DNA of 64,000 nt from Kiritimatiellota bacterium (GTDB lineage Bacteria; Verrucomicrobiota; Lentisphaeria; Oligosphaerales; JAADHN01), in the NCBI GenBank assembly GCA_013151865.1, contig JAADHN010000066.1, forward strand, positions 19,778 to 83,777. The letters run 5' to 3'. The notes under the pieces are model-generated. The model made no database searches. It worked only from the letters and a program-made list of their open reading frames with translations, and was not told where the DNA came from. A program made the position numbers and the translations under genes. Positions within the stretch are counted from its first letter, which is position 1; each line of letters starts with the position of its first letter. Positions 27,618 to 36,728 of this stretch are shown piece after piece.

Positions 27618-29096
27618 TCACGGATTGTGGGCGCCGACAGCAGGACGCTTATCGACCGGCACGGGGTCCCCCCAAAAGTCGCGTCCGCCGTTCCCGGCCA
27701 CAATCCTGCCGGCGCCCCGGCATGGCGAGCCGGGCAGCAGTTTGTACACGTCCGCGGTGTTGCGGCCGTTCCCGCCGCCGCCCGGCCTGACAAGAAGGGG
27801 CTCGACGGTCAAAGCGTGACGGTCGACGGGGCGCTCGCGGTGGTTCCCGAAATAAAGATTGTTCGCAAACACCGCGTCCTCTACCGAGCCGAATTTGTAG
27901 GTCATGGCGCCGGCGGCGTAAAAGATGTTGTTGAAGTAGCGGACATCGCGGGGAATGCCGAACGTGTTCCGCGTCATGTTGACGGTCATGTCCGGCCCCA
28001 CATAGAAGACATTGTTGTAGATGGTGATGTTGCCGGTCCCGTTCCCCTCCAGACTGAAAGTGGCGACGGCATCGTTTTGGCTGATGTTGTAGCGGACAAC
28101 CGTGCCCCGGGCGCCGCCGCATGCGAGCAGAAAGCCGCCGGCGTTGTCATGACTGTAATTGTACTGGAAAACGGTGCCGCGGCAGCCGATGTCGTCGTCG
28201 AAGGCTTCACTGTCCCATACCGTTTTTCCACCCACAGCCGTATGGCTCACCTCGTTGAACTGGATGACGGTATTGTTGCAGCGCTGGGGCCAGATCCCGG
28301 CGCACGCACGCTCGCCCTTTTGCCTGCCGACGCGCTGATGTGCGTAGCGCAGCACGTTGCGCTCAATGAGTGCACCGTCGCATCCCAAGATAAAAATCCC
28401 GTCGCCGCCGATGTCGGACAGTCGGTTCCCGCGAATGACCACATTTTGGCTGTGATGTTTTTTCGAAAGCGTCGGGTAATCGGTGTGCAGAATCCCGTTT
28501 CGGTCCACATGCTCGATCCGACACCCCTCGATCAACAAGTCATCGAACCAAGTGGTCTCCCCCTCGCGCTTCAACAGGAATCCGCCGTCATCGCCCCGCA
28601 GATTGCCCCGAATGTCGTGGATGTGGAGGTCCTTGAAATGCAGGTGATGCCCGACGCCGAATTCTTTGAGGTAGACAAACACGCCCGTGCGACCGCCGGT
28701 CAGTTCCAGGTTGCTCACCTCCCAATACTCCACGTTGTAGAGCAAAACGACTGCACCTTGACCGAGCGGGGCAAGGATTCTCGGCTTCGGGCCGGCGCCG
28801 TATCGATCCACGATGATCGGCCGGCCGGATTCTCCGGAGCCGTGGAGCCTCAGAACGCCCTTGTACGAAGTGCCCGCCTTGAGCAGGATTCGGGCGCCCG
28901 GCGAGAAGGTGGCGTCGTTCACGCGGGCCAGGGAGCGCCAGGCTGTCCGGGGACTCGTGCCGGCATTTCTGTCGTCGCCGACTTCGCCGTCGATGTAAAA
29001 AGTGTTGCCGGACGCGTAGGTCGGGGGCTGCGCCGCCGCGAACGAAGCGCCCAGGACCGCAAGCACGGCGGACGTGCGAATACAAACGTGGATCAT
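27618..29096 (-). CDS. Secreted right-handed parallel beta-helix protein
   Basis: A 492-residue protein with a signal peptide (CIRTSAVLAVLGASFAAA) after the Met at 29096, which has GGAGG upstream. The sequence then reads TFYIDGEVGDDRNAGTSPRTAWRSL, the standard opening of secreted parallel beta-helix polysaccharide lyase-like proteins, followed by coils such as NVVIRGNRLSDIGGDGIFI, NTVIQFNEVSHT and NITIYNNVFYV. No lyase catalytic triad can be named. Convergent with the preceding hydrolase, divergent from the next gene. Confidence 0.85.
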   Translation of the reverse strand: MIHVCIRTSAVLAVLGASFAAAQPPTYASGNTFYIDGEVGDDRNAGTSPRTAWRSLARVNDATFSPGARILLKAGTSYKGVLRLHGSGESGRPIIVDRYGAGPKPRILAPLGQGAVVLLYNVEYWEVSNLELTGGRTGVFVYLKEFGVGHHLHFKDLHIHDIRGNLRGDDGGFLLKREGETTWFDDLLIEGCRIEHVDRNGILHTDYPTLSKKHHSQNVVIRGNRLSDIGGDGIFILGCDGALIERNVLRYAHQRVGRQKGERACAGIWPQRCNNTVIQFNEVSHTAVGGKTVWDSEAFDDDIGCRGTVFQYNYSHDNAGGFLLACGGARGTVVRYNISQNDAVATFSLEGNGTGNITIYNNVFYVGPDMTVNMTRNTFGIPRDVRYFNNIFYAAGAMTYKFGSVEDAVFANNLYFGNHRERPVDRHALTVEPLLVRPGGGGNGRNTADVYKLLPGSPCRGAGRIVAGNGGRDFWGDPVPVDKRPAVGAHNP

Positions 29097-29453
29097 CGAT
29101 TTCAGGCCTCCTGCTCCGGGCCCAGGGGATTCCGGCCCGATTGCCGTCGTGTACGGATGCGGAGAGGACGATAGCGCCGGCTCACTGGGCTTGCAAGAAA
29201 CTGCCGGGGATTCGCCTGTGCTCATCCTCCCCGACCGACGGTGTCAAACTCGAACAGAAAGGATTATAGTCACAGGCAGCCCCCTGCGTAATCGCACGTG
29301 TCCCTGGGATGGCATCGCCCGGATCGCGGCACAGCTACTGCTGCTGCACGGAGACGTTACCGAAGCATCGAAGAAAACGCAGCGCGCGTCGGCACGGCTT
29401 GAAAACTCCCGTTCCCGCCGCTGCAGACCCCCGACAATAGAGAGGTCCGCCAC
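29097..29453. other. Divergent promoter region
   Basis: 357 bases between two divergent secreted-protein genes. The minus strand carries a perfect TATAAT at 29263-29268, about 160 bases ahead of the beta-helix gene, without a clear -35. No gene seen. Confidence 0.4.
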
Positions 29454-30587
29454 ATGCACCTGGGAACGGTCCGAAGTCTCGTCGTACTCGCCGGAATCCT
29501 GGCAATGAACACACCGCGCGCCGCCAAGGTGCGGTCCCTGGTTGTCAACGGCGGGTTCGATCGCGGTCTCTTGGGCTGGGAAGGCGCCAACGCGCGCACC
29601 GTGCCCCGGGAATCCGGCGGGCAGTGCCTCGAAGTCCGGGGCGCGGGCGGAGCGCGTCAAGACGTGTTCGCCAAAGGATTGTCCGGTACATTCACCGTCG
29701 CCGTGGATGTGGAAGCATCCGACATCCGCGCTCGGCAACCTGCCGGGTATGCGTTCGCCGCTGTGTACCAGCTTCGAGGCGACGGCCAACTGGCGGCGTT
29801 TCACGATTTCGTTCAAATCATGCGGGGAGCGCCCTGGCAGCGACGGAGTTGGACGTTTCGAATTGCGCCGGGTGTCGAGATCATTTCCCTGCGGTGCGGA
29901 GTATTCAATGCTGAAGGAACGGCCCGATTCGACAACTGGACACTGGTCGGAGGCCCCCGGGCCGCCGAGTTGGAGGAAGTCATGGGACCCCGATCTTTCA
30001 CCGGGGCCGAACGCGGACGAGTCGCCGTATTCCGCGAACCGGGCTTCCCCGCCGGGCCCGGTGCGACCAAGCCGGAACGACTGGCCGCGATCATGCGGCC
30101 GGCCGTGGAATCGGTCGAGTTCCTCGATGCCGACGCCCTGGCCGACCCCGCAGTCTTGAGCCCCGAACGTTTCGATCTCGTCATCCTCCCCTACGGTGAA
30201 AACTTTCCCGGAACGGCCCGCACTGCCTTTGTCCAATACCTTCATGGCGGGGGGGATTTCGTGTCCGTCGGCGGGTACGCATTCAGCACCCTCTACTACC
30301 GTGAAGCCGGGCCCGGATGGGTCCCCGAAAAAACCACTTGGCCGAAAAACTCGCCAAGGCCATGGCCCCGGAAAACTCGTTGTTGGTCGACGGTGGATTC
30401 GAGAGGCAGGAAACGCGCTCCGCACCGCCGCAGGACACCGGCGCACCGGACGCCCGCTGGCGACGCAACTCCACGGCGTGCCGAATCGTACAATCCTCCG
30501 CACTCGAGGGAGAATGGTGCGCCCAAGTCAGTCGTCCCGGGCCGGAAAGCGGGCCGGAAGCCAAATGGGAAGCACAACTGCCCGTGA
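29454..30587 (+). CDS. N-terminal part of a large secreted carbohydrate-active protein, frameshifted
   Basis: A 377-residue frame that begins with a signal peptide (VRSLVVLAGILAMNTPRAA), a CBM-like beta-sandwich opening LVVNGGFDRGLLGWEG, and then a Rossmann/GATase-like stretch (FDLVILPYGENFPGTARTAFVQYLHGGGDFVSVGGYAFST). After about residue 290 (GPGWVPEK) the frame becomes Pro/Arg-rich and meaningless, while the minus-one frame picks up sensible sequence from KNHLAEKLAKAM onward. The switch falls at a run of six A at 30328-30333. I read this and the next entry as one original gene of about 1501 residues, split by a single-base deletion in the genome or in the assembly. Confidence 0.8.
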   Translation: MHLGTVRSLVVLAGILAMNTPRAAKVRSLVVNGGFDRGLLGWEGANARTVPRESGGQCLEVRGAGGARQDVFAKGLSGTFTVAVDVEASDIRARQPAGYAFAAVYQLRGDGQLAAFHDFVQIMRGAPWQRRSWTFRIAPGVEIISLRCGVFNAEGTARFDNWTLVGGPRAAELEEVMGPRSFTGAERGRVAVFREPGFPAGPGATKPERLAAIMRPAVESVEFLDADALADPAVLSPERFDLVILPYGENFPGTARTAFVQYLHGGGDFVSVGGYAFSTLYYREAGPGWVPEKTTWPKNSPRPWPRKTRCWSTVDSRGRKRAPHRRRTPAHRTPAGDATPRRAESYNPPHSRENGAPKSVVPGRKAGRKPNGKHNCP

Positions 30588-33500
30588 AACCCGGGAGAAA
30601 CTACCGGATTCAAGCCGCCATACGAACCCGCAACGTCGCCGGACCGGGATTCGCCTACCTGGCCGTCTACCAATACAAAGAAAATGACAACTTACTGAAA
30701 TTCAAGGACTTCGCCCAGGTACGCGGTACGACGGAATGGAAAACGGTCCATTTCGATCTGACCCCGGCGCCCGGCGCGCGGTTTTTCTACATCAAGTGCG
30801 GACTCTACCGCGCCGGAGGGACCGCCTGGTTCGATGATGTCCGTCTCGGAGACATCACGGGCTGCCTCCCAGTGCCCATGAACACTCGCGCCGGCCTCCC
30901 GAAGGACGGCCTCGTGGTCGGTCCCACTCAAATCGGGGTCTTCGACGCCGGCTACCGCTTGAAGCGCGTCGCCCAAGTCCAATCAGCCCCTGGCCAGGAC
31001 ATCTTCCCGGCAAGCGTGCGGCTGCAGGCGGGACCGGTCCGGGGTTGGGCCGCCTCCGGCGTCCGGGGAACGGATGCAACGCGTTGGACCCAACTGCTGA
31101 CGGCCGTCGACCGATACGGACGCAGCCGCGGGGCCGCCGCCGCCCTCATGCGCCATTACAACGGCTTCTTCTCCGGCAGTTCGTGGGCATTCTTCGGCAT
31201 TGACAACCGGGACATCTTCGCCGACCCGACCCCGGGACTGGTCGAAGGAATGCAGCGGCTGGTCCGGAACATGGTCCGTGGACTGTACCTCCGCAACTTG
31301 GAAACTGATTCTGCCGCCTATGCGCCCGGGGCCGAGGTGCACGTCCGCGTCACGGTGGAGAATACCGGTTGTCGCACGCGCCGGGGAAAGGTCTTGTGGC
31401 AGTTCACATCCGGGCATGGGACCCGCCCGCTGCGGCAGAGCACCCGGACTTTTGTCGTCGAGCCCGGGCGACAGGCCCCGCTCGAGCAGACCGTTCGACT
31501 CCCCGACCACGAAACCGGGCTGTACCGGGTTGTCGCCGAACTGACCGTCAGCGACGAGAGCGAGACCGCAGACCGCGTGGAAACAGGTTTCGTAACATTG
31601 ACCGGACTCGAGACGCCGAACCGTTCCCCTCTCGACGTCCGGGATAACTACCTGCGCCTTGGCGGGCGCCCCCTTTTCCTGTTCGGTTCCGACAATTATG
31701 CCAACGTGTACCTGTCCAGCACGGAGTCGCCGCTCTGGTGGGCGCGCGAACACCGCGCGAGCCGCGATTTCGGGTTCGAGCTGTACGAGAATCTCCAATA
31801 CTCGAACCCTGATCACCGGATGACCGAACGCGACTGGCGCCGATTCCGGGCCATGACCTGGCTAACCCAACATTACGGACTGGTGTTCATGCCCGGCATG
31901 TTGATCGGGCACAATGTGGCGGTTTCGGATGCGGAAATCGCCGTGCAGGCACGCCAGTGCACCCAGTATGCCCGACAACTCTCCGCCGCCCCGCGCCTGC
32001 TCTGGTACATCAACGGCGACTATCGTCTTCAGCACGACGACCGGGACGCACTCCGGAACAAGTGGAATCGATTCCTCCAACAGCGCTATGGGACGGACGA
32101 AGCCCTGCGCCGGGCATGGGCCCCGGCAGTGCCGGACAACCCCCTCGGGCAACTCGACTTCCCCCCGAAAAGGTCCCATGACTGGACCGATGTCCCGGCC
32201 GTGGACCTGACTCGATTCCACGTGCGACTTGTGACCGAATGGAACCGCACCCATGTGGCCGCGGTCCGAAAAATCGACCGCCTCCACCCCATCACCAGCG
32301 AATACTACTCGACCCCCTTCAATGGAATCGACCTGCGCCTGAGTGTCGACGGACAGGACCTCTCGAATATCGGCTTCTTCGATCGCCCCGGACGCGACCT
32401 CGAGGTCCTCCCCCTGCGGTTGCGCTGGAACGATCTCCGCACCCGGGGAAAATCGGTGGGACTCGGGGAATACGGAGTCAAGACGCACCCGGCCTGGGCT
32501 CCGGAAAACGGGGGAACCGGATACCATATCCAGCGGACGGAACAGGAAGCAAAAGAGTTGTTCATGACCGTCGCGCTCGGCAGCTTCGGCATGGGCGCCT
32601 CCCGGGTCCAAAACTGGTGTCTGCGGGACGCCAACCAGCGCGTGTTCCCCTGGGGCGTGTTCTATCCGGGCCCGCTCGTGCCCAAAGACGTGGCGTACAC
32701 CCATCGCAACCTCAGCCTGCTGCTGCGCCTCTTCAGTCCCCGGTATCGTCCCCCGGCGGTCACGGTCCTGCTTTGCGACAACATGCGGTTCGGAAACCGG
32801 GGCGACCTCGGTATAGACGCTGGATATCATGCCTTCGAGGCGCTGTTCGGACTGCACGTGGATTTCAACGTCTTGGGCGATTCATTCCTGTCGAAACTTC
32901 CGGAAAGCACCCGGACAATCATCTATCCCGCCGCCCTCTGCCCCGGCGACGCCGCCTTCGATCTGTTGAAAGAATGGGTCGCCCGCGGTGGACGCTTGCT
33001 GGTGACCGGCGATTTCGGGTACGACGAAAACCGCCGGCACACGCGCGCAAAACGGCTGGCGGACCTGGCCGGGGTCGAGTCGGTCCGCTCCCGGTATGCC
33101 GTGAACCGCAAGAAGGTCCCTGCCGTGGTGACGAAGTCCACGGATCGCGAAACGAAAGTCCCCGTTTTCGAGGGCGTCCGTCTCCAGGTCCGAGTCCGCG
33201 CCAAGGACACGCAAGTCCTGGCCGCCGCACCGGACGGCGCGCCCGTGCTGACCCGCCGCCGACTCGGTCGCGGAACTGTGGTCTTTTTCGCCGACCCGCT
33301 CGAACTCGGCCCCGATCTCGCTCCCGTCCGACAACTGTACGCTTGGTTCCTCGAACGGACAGGGGCGCCCCGGTGTAACCTCCAGCCGGACCGCCCGGAC
33401 CTCTTCACGTTCGTCCAGCCGACCCGGACCGGGACAGTGCGAGTGATCATGGATCGCGCCGGCAACAAAGTGAGGACGGCACAGTTCCCCACCCCGGCCG

Positions 33501-33958
33501 GCCGGGTCCGCGTCGGCACGCAAGTCGGCCGACCCGCCATGGCGGCCGTGGCGGACGACGGCCGGTTCTATGCAGGCTGTACCACGGGCGAACTTCGACT
33601 GGGAGACCGCCCCCTGCTCCAGTCCGCCGGGACCGTCGCGGCGGCGGCGTTGGATGGACGCGATCTGCGCAAGAGCCGCGCCGTTCTCATCCTGCCGTTC
33701 TCCCAGGGACGGGTGCAAATCGCCGCGGGCCGCGCCGGTTTCCTGCGAAACCGGGTCCTCCTCCTCGGCGACGTGCGCAACGGCCGATACCGCGTGCTCG
33801 AACAACTCCCCGGCGGACGCGGCGGCACGGTGTCGGTCGACCTCGATGCGGACCGCGCCACACTCATCGGCTTGTGCTGTCCGGCCCGGGAACGGGAAAA
33901 ATGGGTCCGTGTACTGGACCAGTGGATTGCCGCCCCGGAACAGTTCCCGGGGTATTGA
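30317..33958 (+). CDS. GH42-like beta-galactosidase-type protein, C-terminal part of the frameshifted gene
   Basis: A 1213-residue frame; its first dozen codons are an artefact of the frameshift and no ribosome binding site precedes 30317. Order: CBM-like domain (LLVDGGFERQ to WFDDVRLGD), a linker domain with a CARDB-like section (VTVENTGCRTRRGKVLWQF), then from about nt 31630 a TIM barrel with GH42 features (YLRLGGRPLFLFGSDNY, WNRFLQQRYGTDEALRRAW), followed by a trimerisation/GATase-like domain (TVLLCDNMRFGN ... WVARGGRLLVTGDFG). The candidate nucleophile is in GLGEYGVK (Glu at nt 32468). The acid/base position, normally NEY, reads NGDY (Asp at nt 32018), which is atypical. No transmembrane segment. 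Confidence 0.82.
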   Translation: MGPRKNHLAEKLAKAMAPENSLLVDGGFERQETRSAPPQDTGAPDARWRRNSTACRIVQSSALEGEWCAQVSRPGPESGPEAKWEAQLPVKPGRNYRIQAAIRTRNVAGPGFAYLAVYQYKENDNLLKFKDFAQVRGTTEWKTVHFDLTPAPGARFFYIKCGLYRAGGTAWFDDVRLGDITGCLPVPMNTRAGLPKDGLVVGPTQIGVFDAGYRLKRVAQVQSAPGQDIFPASVRLQAGPVRGWAASGVRGTDATRWTQLLTAVDRYGRSRGAAAALMRHYNGFFSGSSWAFFGIDNRDIFADPTPGLVEGMQRLVRNMVRGLYLRNLETDSAAYAPGAEVHVRVTVENTGCRTRRGKVLWQFTSGHGTRPLRQSTRTFVVEPGRQAPLEQTVRLPDHETGLYRVVAELTVSDESETADRVETGFVTLTGLETPNRSPLDVRDNYLRLGGRPLFLFGSDNYANVYLSSTESPLWWAREHRASRDFGFELYENLQYSNPDHRMTERDWRRFRAMTWLTQHYGLVFMPGMLIGHNVAVSDAEIAVQARQCTQYARQLSAAPRLLWYINGDYRLQHDDRDALRNKWNRFLQQRYGTDEALRRAWAPAVPDNPLGQLDFPPKRSHDWTDVPAVDLTRFHVRLVTEWNRTHVAAVRKIDRLHPITSEYYSTPFNGIDLRLSVDGQDLSNIGFFDRPGRDLEVLPLRLRWNDLRTRGKSVGLGEYGVKTHPAWAPENGGTGYHIQRTEQEAKELFMTVALGSFGMGASRVQNWCLRDANQRVFPWGVFYPGPLVPKDVAYTHRNLSLLLRLFSPRYRPPAVTVLLCDNMRFGNRGDLGIDAGYHAFEALFGLHVDFNVLGDSFLSKLPESTRTIIYPAALCPGDAAFDLLKEWVARGGRLLVTGDFGYDENRRHTRAKRLADLAGVESVRSRYAVNRKKVPAVVTKSTDRETKVPVFEGVRLQVRVRAKDTQVLAAAPDGAPVLTRRRLGRGTVVFFADPLELGPDLAPVRQLYAWFLERTGAPRCNLQPDRPDLFTFVQPTRTGTVRVIMDRAGNKVRTAQFPTPAGRVRVGTQVGRPAMAAVADDGRFYAGCTTGELRLGDRPLLQSAGTVAAAALDGRDLRKSRAVLILPFSQGRVQIAAGRAGFLRNRVLLLGDVRNGRYRVLEQLPGGRGGTVSVDLDADRATLIGLCCPAREREKWVRVLDQWIAAPEQFPGY

Positions 33959-34038
33959 CCAGGGCCATAGGCCGTTCTCGGCCCCGTCGGCGTCGGCAGG
34001 AAAAGCGCGGGCCTTTTGCGGAATTCCCACCGCTCGAT

Positions 34039-36204
34039 TCACGCCGGGAAGATCAGGTAACGCTTGGGTGTGATCCCACCAAAATGGAAATAGTACCAGA
34101 TATTGAACACCATGATGAAAGCGGCAATGACGCATTCCCCCATGATCGCACCCATGAAAAACGGTTTGAAATTGTAGTAGGTCTTGCCGCCCCCGTACCG
34201 GACAATCAGCGACTTGATCCCGAACCCCACCAGAAACGACACGGAAAACCAGTGAGTAAAAGCGACCCCCCACCCCAGGAACAACACCGGGTGAATCATC
34301 CACCACGTGAACCGCAGACGCAGGGCGTAGCAGACGATGATCGCACCTGCGCCAAAGAGAAGCCACGGCAATACCCCCGGCTTCATGGACCAGTTGGTCA
34401 TGCGGAAGCTCAGCGCGTCCACCGAGAACCATCCCTCCCGTTTCTCCAGCTCGGAAACTTTGGCCAGCAGGCCGGGCTCCCGGTCGATTTCGGCGACCGC
34501 AGACGCCACCCGGTCGAATGTGCGGCGGGGAGGCCAGGTGAGGGCGTAATGATCTGTTCCGCGGCCGTTGTAGTTCACCCAGAGCACGGTCAAAAAGGCG
34601 ACCACCACGCAGGGAATCAGGACCAGGAGCACGACACGGCCCAATTGCCGAGGACGCAGTCGCTCGCGCTCGGCTACCTTGAATCCGTTGGTGAGGAAGG
34701 CGGCCAAGGACTCTCGGGGATCGCTGGCCAATGCGGTCGTGAGCAGACCCAAAGTGGCGACAGAGTACGGGCCGATCGCGGTTGCCCCGAACAACTTGAA
34801 GAAAAAATCCGCCGGCTTCCACCCGGCCTGAACCAGCGGCGAACCCGACTCGGCCGACACTCGGGCCAGGACAAGATACAGCACACCCAGGCTCAGGAAA
34901 AAGAACAACGAGAAAAAAATGTTGAGACCGGCAACACAGCCCAGAACCACCATGCCCGCGAACGCCGAAAGGAACGTGCGCGCCGCCCACACCACGTCGG
35001 CTTCCACGCCTTCCCTGTCGGTGCGCGGCAAGAGGGCGCACCGAAAAACCCGGAAGTAATAGTTGCGCCCCAAGTAAATGATGATGAGGAACATGGCGAA
35101 ATACGAACCCGTGAGTGCACTGTTGAGGTGGTAGTGGGTGAAATTGACGCCCATGGACCACATCAGCGCGGAAAACAGGGAAAGAACGAACATGCTGATC
35201 CCGAGCGAGAACGATGCGTCCGTGGGAATGAAGTAGGCAAACGCGATCACGCTGATATACAGCTTGTTGCGGAACACCGACCACGCGCCCATACCGTGAT
35301 AGTAATAATTGGGAAAACGCGCCGCGATCTCCGGAGCGATGTTCCACTCAAGCTTCACGTTGATCATGCGATCCGGATACCAAACGTAAATCCAGCGAAT
35401 GGTGTGGATGGCCGCGACCAGGAAGAAAGCGACCCAAAACTTGTTCGCATACCACATCCGCGGATAGGCCCGGCCGTCCTGGCGGTGCAGCATCTCGTCG
35501 GTGAATTCTGCCAGGGGATACGGAAGCAACTCGTGTTGAGACCACTGCGGGTGTACAATAACCATCATCGTGGTGATGAATACCAGAAAAAGAAGGATCA
35601 TGGGCCCCCAGAAGAGCATGGGACGGACCCAGGAATCCAGGGGGATAACCTCAGCTTTTTCACGGGTCGACCAATAGTAGATGTACTGCCTGCCGTGGAC
35701 CAGGCCGTTGCGAAAACCTTTGTTGACTTTCTCCGCCCGCTGGGTTCGGGCTTGGCGCTCCGCCGCAGTCATGGCGGCGTCGGCTTCAGGATCATCGCCT
35801 TCCACGTACCATCCCTCCGGAACCAAAGCGTCGGGGGCGTACTTGAGCACATGGTACGTCTGCCAATTCTGGCGTGTCGAGTACAGGTCGTACGGGCAGG
35901 TGATCACCTGCGGGAAATAGCGCATCAAACCCGAGGTCGGGATGGAACAGGACGCAAGAACAATCACGAATGCCACCGCCAGTTCCCCGTTGCCGAACCG
36001 ACAAAACCCGGGAAGCCGACGACTCAGCGGCCGATACAGCAGGTTGATCAGGAACAACACACAGAAAACACCGAACGGAAGTGAGCTGCCGATGAAGAGG
36101 TTCGACCGGGCCATGTAATCGTTGGGATAGGCGACGAGAGCGACGGTCAGCCCGCCGGTCAGTCCCAACAGAATCGCTTTGAGCGAAAAAGGCTTGCGGA
36201 GCAC
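34039..36204 (-). CDS. Polytopic membrane protein, DUF6785/DUF6784-like
   Basis: A 721-residue integral membrane protein with roughly 14 hydrophobic segments, for example ILLGLTGGLTVALVAY, FGVFCVLFLINLLY, LAVAFVIVLASC and GIKSLIVRYGGGKTYY before the last helices. It resembles the DUF6785-type family common in Planctomycetota and related genomes, whose arrangement recalls OPT-type transporters; transport is inferred, not proven. I place the start at a GTG (36204) with AAGGA 8 bases upstream; a TTG at 36225 would add seven residues. It lies between two giant secreted carbohydrate-active proteins and may import their products. Convergent with the GH42-like gene. Confidence 0.82.
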   Translation of the reverse strand: MLRKPFSLKAILLGLTGGLTVALVAYPNDYMARSNLFIGSSLPFGVFCVLFLINLLYRPLSRRLPGFCRFGNGELAVAFVIVLASCSIPTSGLMRYFPQVITCPYDLYSTRQNWQTYHVLKYAPDALVPEGWYVEGDDPEADAAMTAAERQARTQRAEKVNKGFRNGLVHGRQYIYYWSTREKAEVIPLDSWVRPMLFWGPMILLFLVFITTMMVIVHPQWSQHELLPYPLAEFTDEMLHRQDGRAYPRMWYANKFWVAFFLVAAIHTIRWIYVWYPDRMINVKLEWNIAPEIAARFPNYYYHGMGAWSVFRNKLYISVIAFAYFIPTDASFSLGISMFVLSLFSALMWSMGVNFTHYHLNSALTGSYFAMFLIIIYLGRNYYFRVFRCALLPRTDREGVEADVVWAARTFLSAFAGMVVLGCVAGLNIFFSLFFFLSLGVLYLVLARVSAESGSPLVQAGWKPADFFFKLFGATAIGPYSVATLGLLTTALASDPRESLAAFLTNGFKVAERERLRPRQLGRVVLLVLIPCVVVAFLTVLWVNYNGRGTDHYALTWPPRRTFDRVASAVAEIDREPGLLAKVSELEKREGWFSVDALSFRMTNWSMKPGVLPWLLFGAGAIIVCYALRLRFTWWMIHPVLFLGWGVAFTHWFSVSFLVGFGIKSLIVRYGGGKTYYNFKPFFMGAIMGECVIAAFIMVFNIWYYFHFGGITPKRYLIFPA

Positions 36205-36728
36205 GGAACAGTCCTTGGGCAACAAGTGATGCGTTCAGGTGCGGCCATGACCTCGGATGGCGACGAGCCGAGCGAAAGGACGACCGCGCACCGTCGCGTC
36301 TCCACACCGGCACGGTCGGCGGCCGCCGACGCTGGGGCGTGCGACGCCCGCACACCGAAAAGCAGGCCGCTGGGCAGGACAACCCTCGCACGGCACGCAC
36401 TATAAACCGGACATGGGTCGAAACAATCTGTCGGGCTGATCCGCGCCCGGTCGAAATCCCGGCAACACGAAACCATCGAAGTTCGACACGACACGTGCGC
36501 CGGAGAACCGAGGGTGCGCGGCACGACTCCCCCCGGAGTACGGTCATCGGTTCAGGCTTTGGCCGATCTCCGGCGACTTCCGCCCGTGGCCCGGCGACCC
36601 CCGCTGCGACGGCGCTCCGCCCCGCCCCGGAAATCGACCCCCTTGGGCAGGTCGGACCGCACCCGAAAAACCGACTTGGGTCGATGACGCAGTTCCGGAA
36701 TGAAGTGCACAATCGGGAGAATTCGATC
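36205..36728. other. Divergent intergenic region
   Basis: About 520 bases between the membrane-protein gene and the giant secreted-protein gene. A TATAAA at 36401-36406 on the plus strand is a possible -10 box without a good -35. Nothing else recognisable. Confidence 0.4.

Noticed and set aside
30317-30360. Programmed -1 ribosomal frameshifting at the A6 run
   Set aside because: No canonical X-XXY-YYZ heptamer in phase and no downstream structure evident; a one-base deletion in a homopolymer is simpler.
32882-35347. 821-residue minus-strand frame running past the end of the DUF6785 gene into the GH42-like gene
   Set aside because: Low-complexity G/R/P-rich translation antisense to two well-supported genes.
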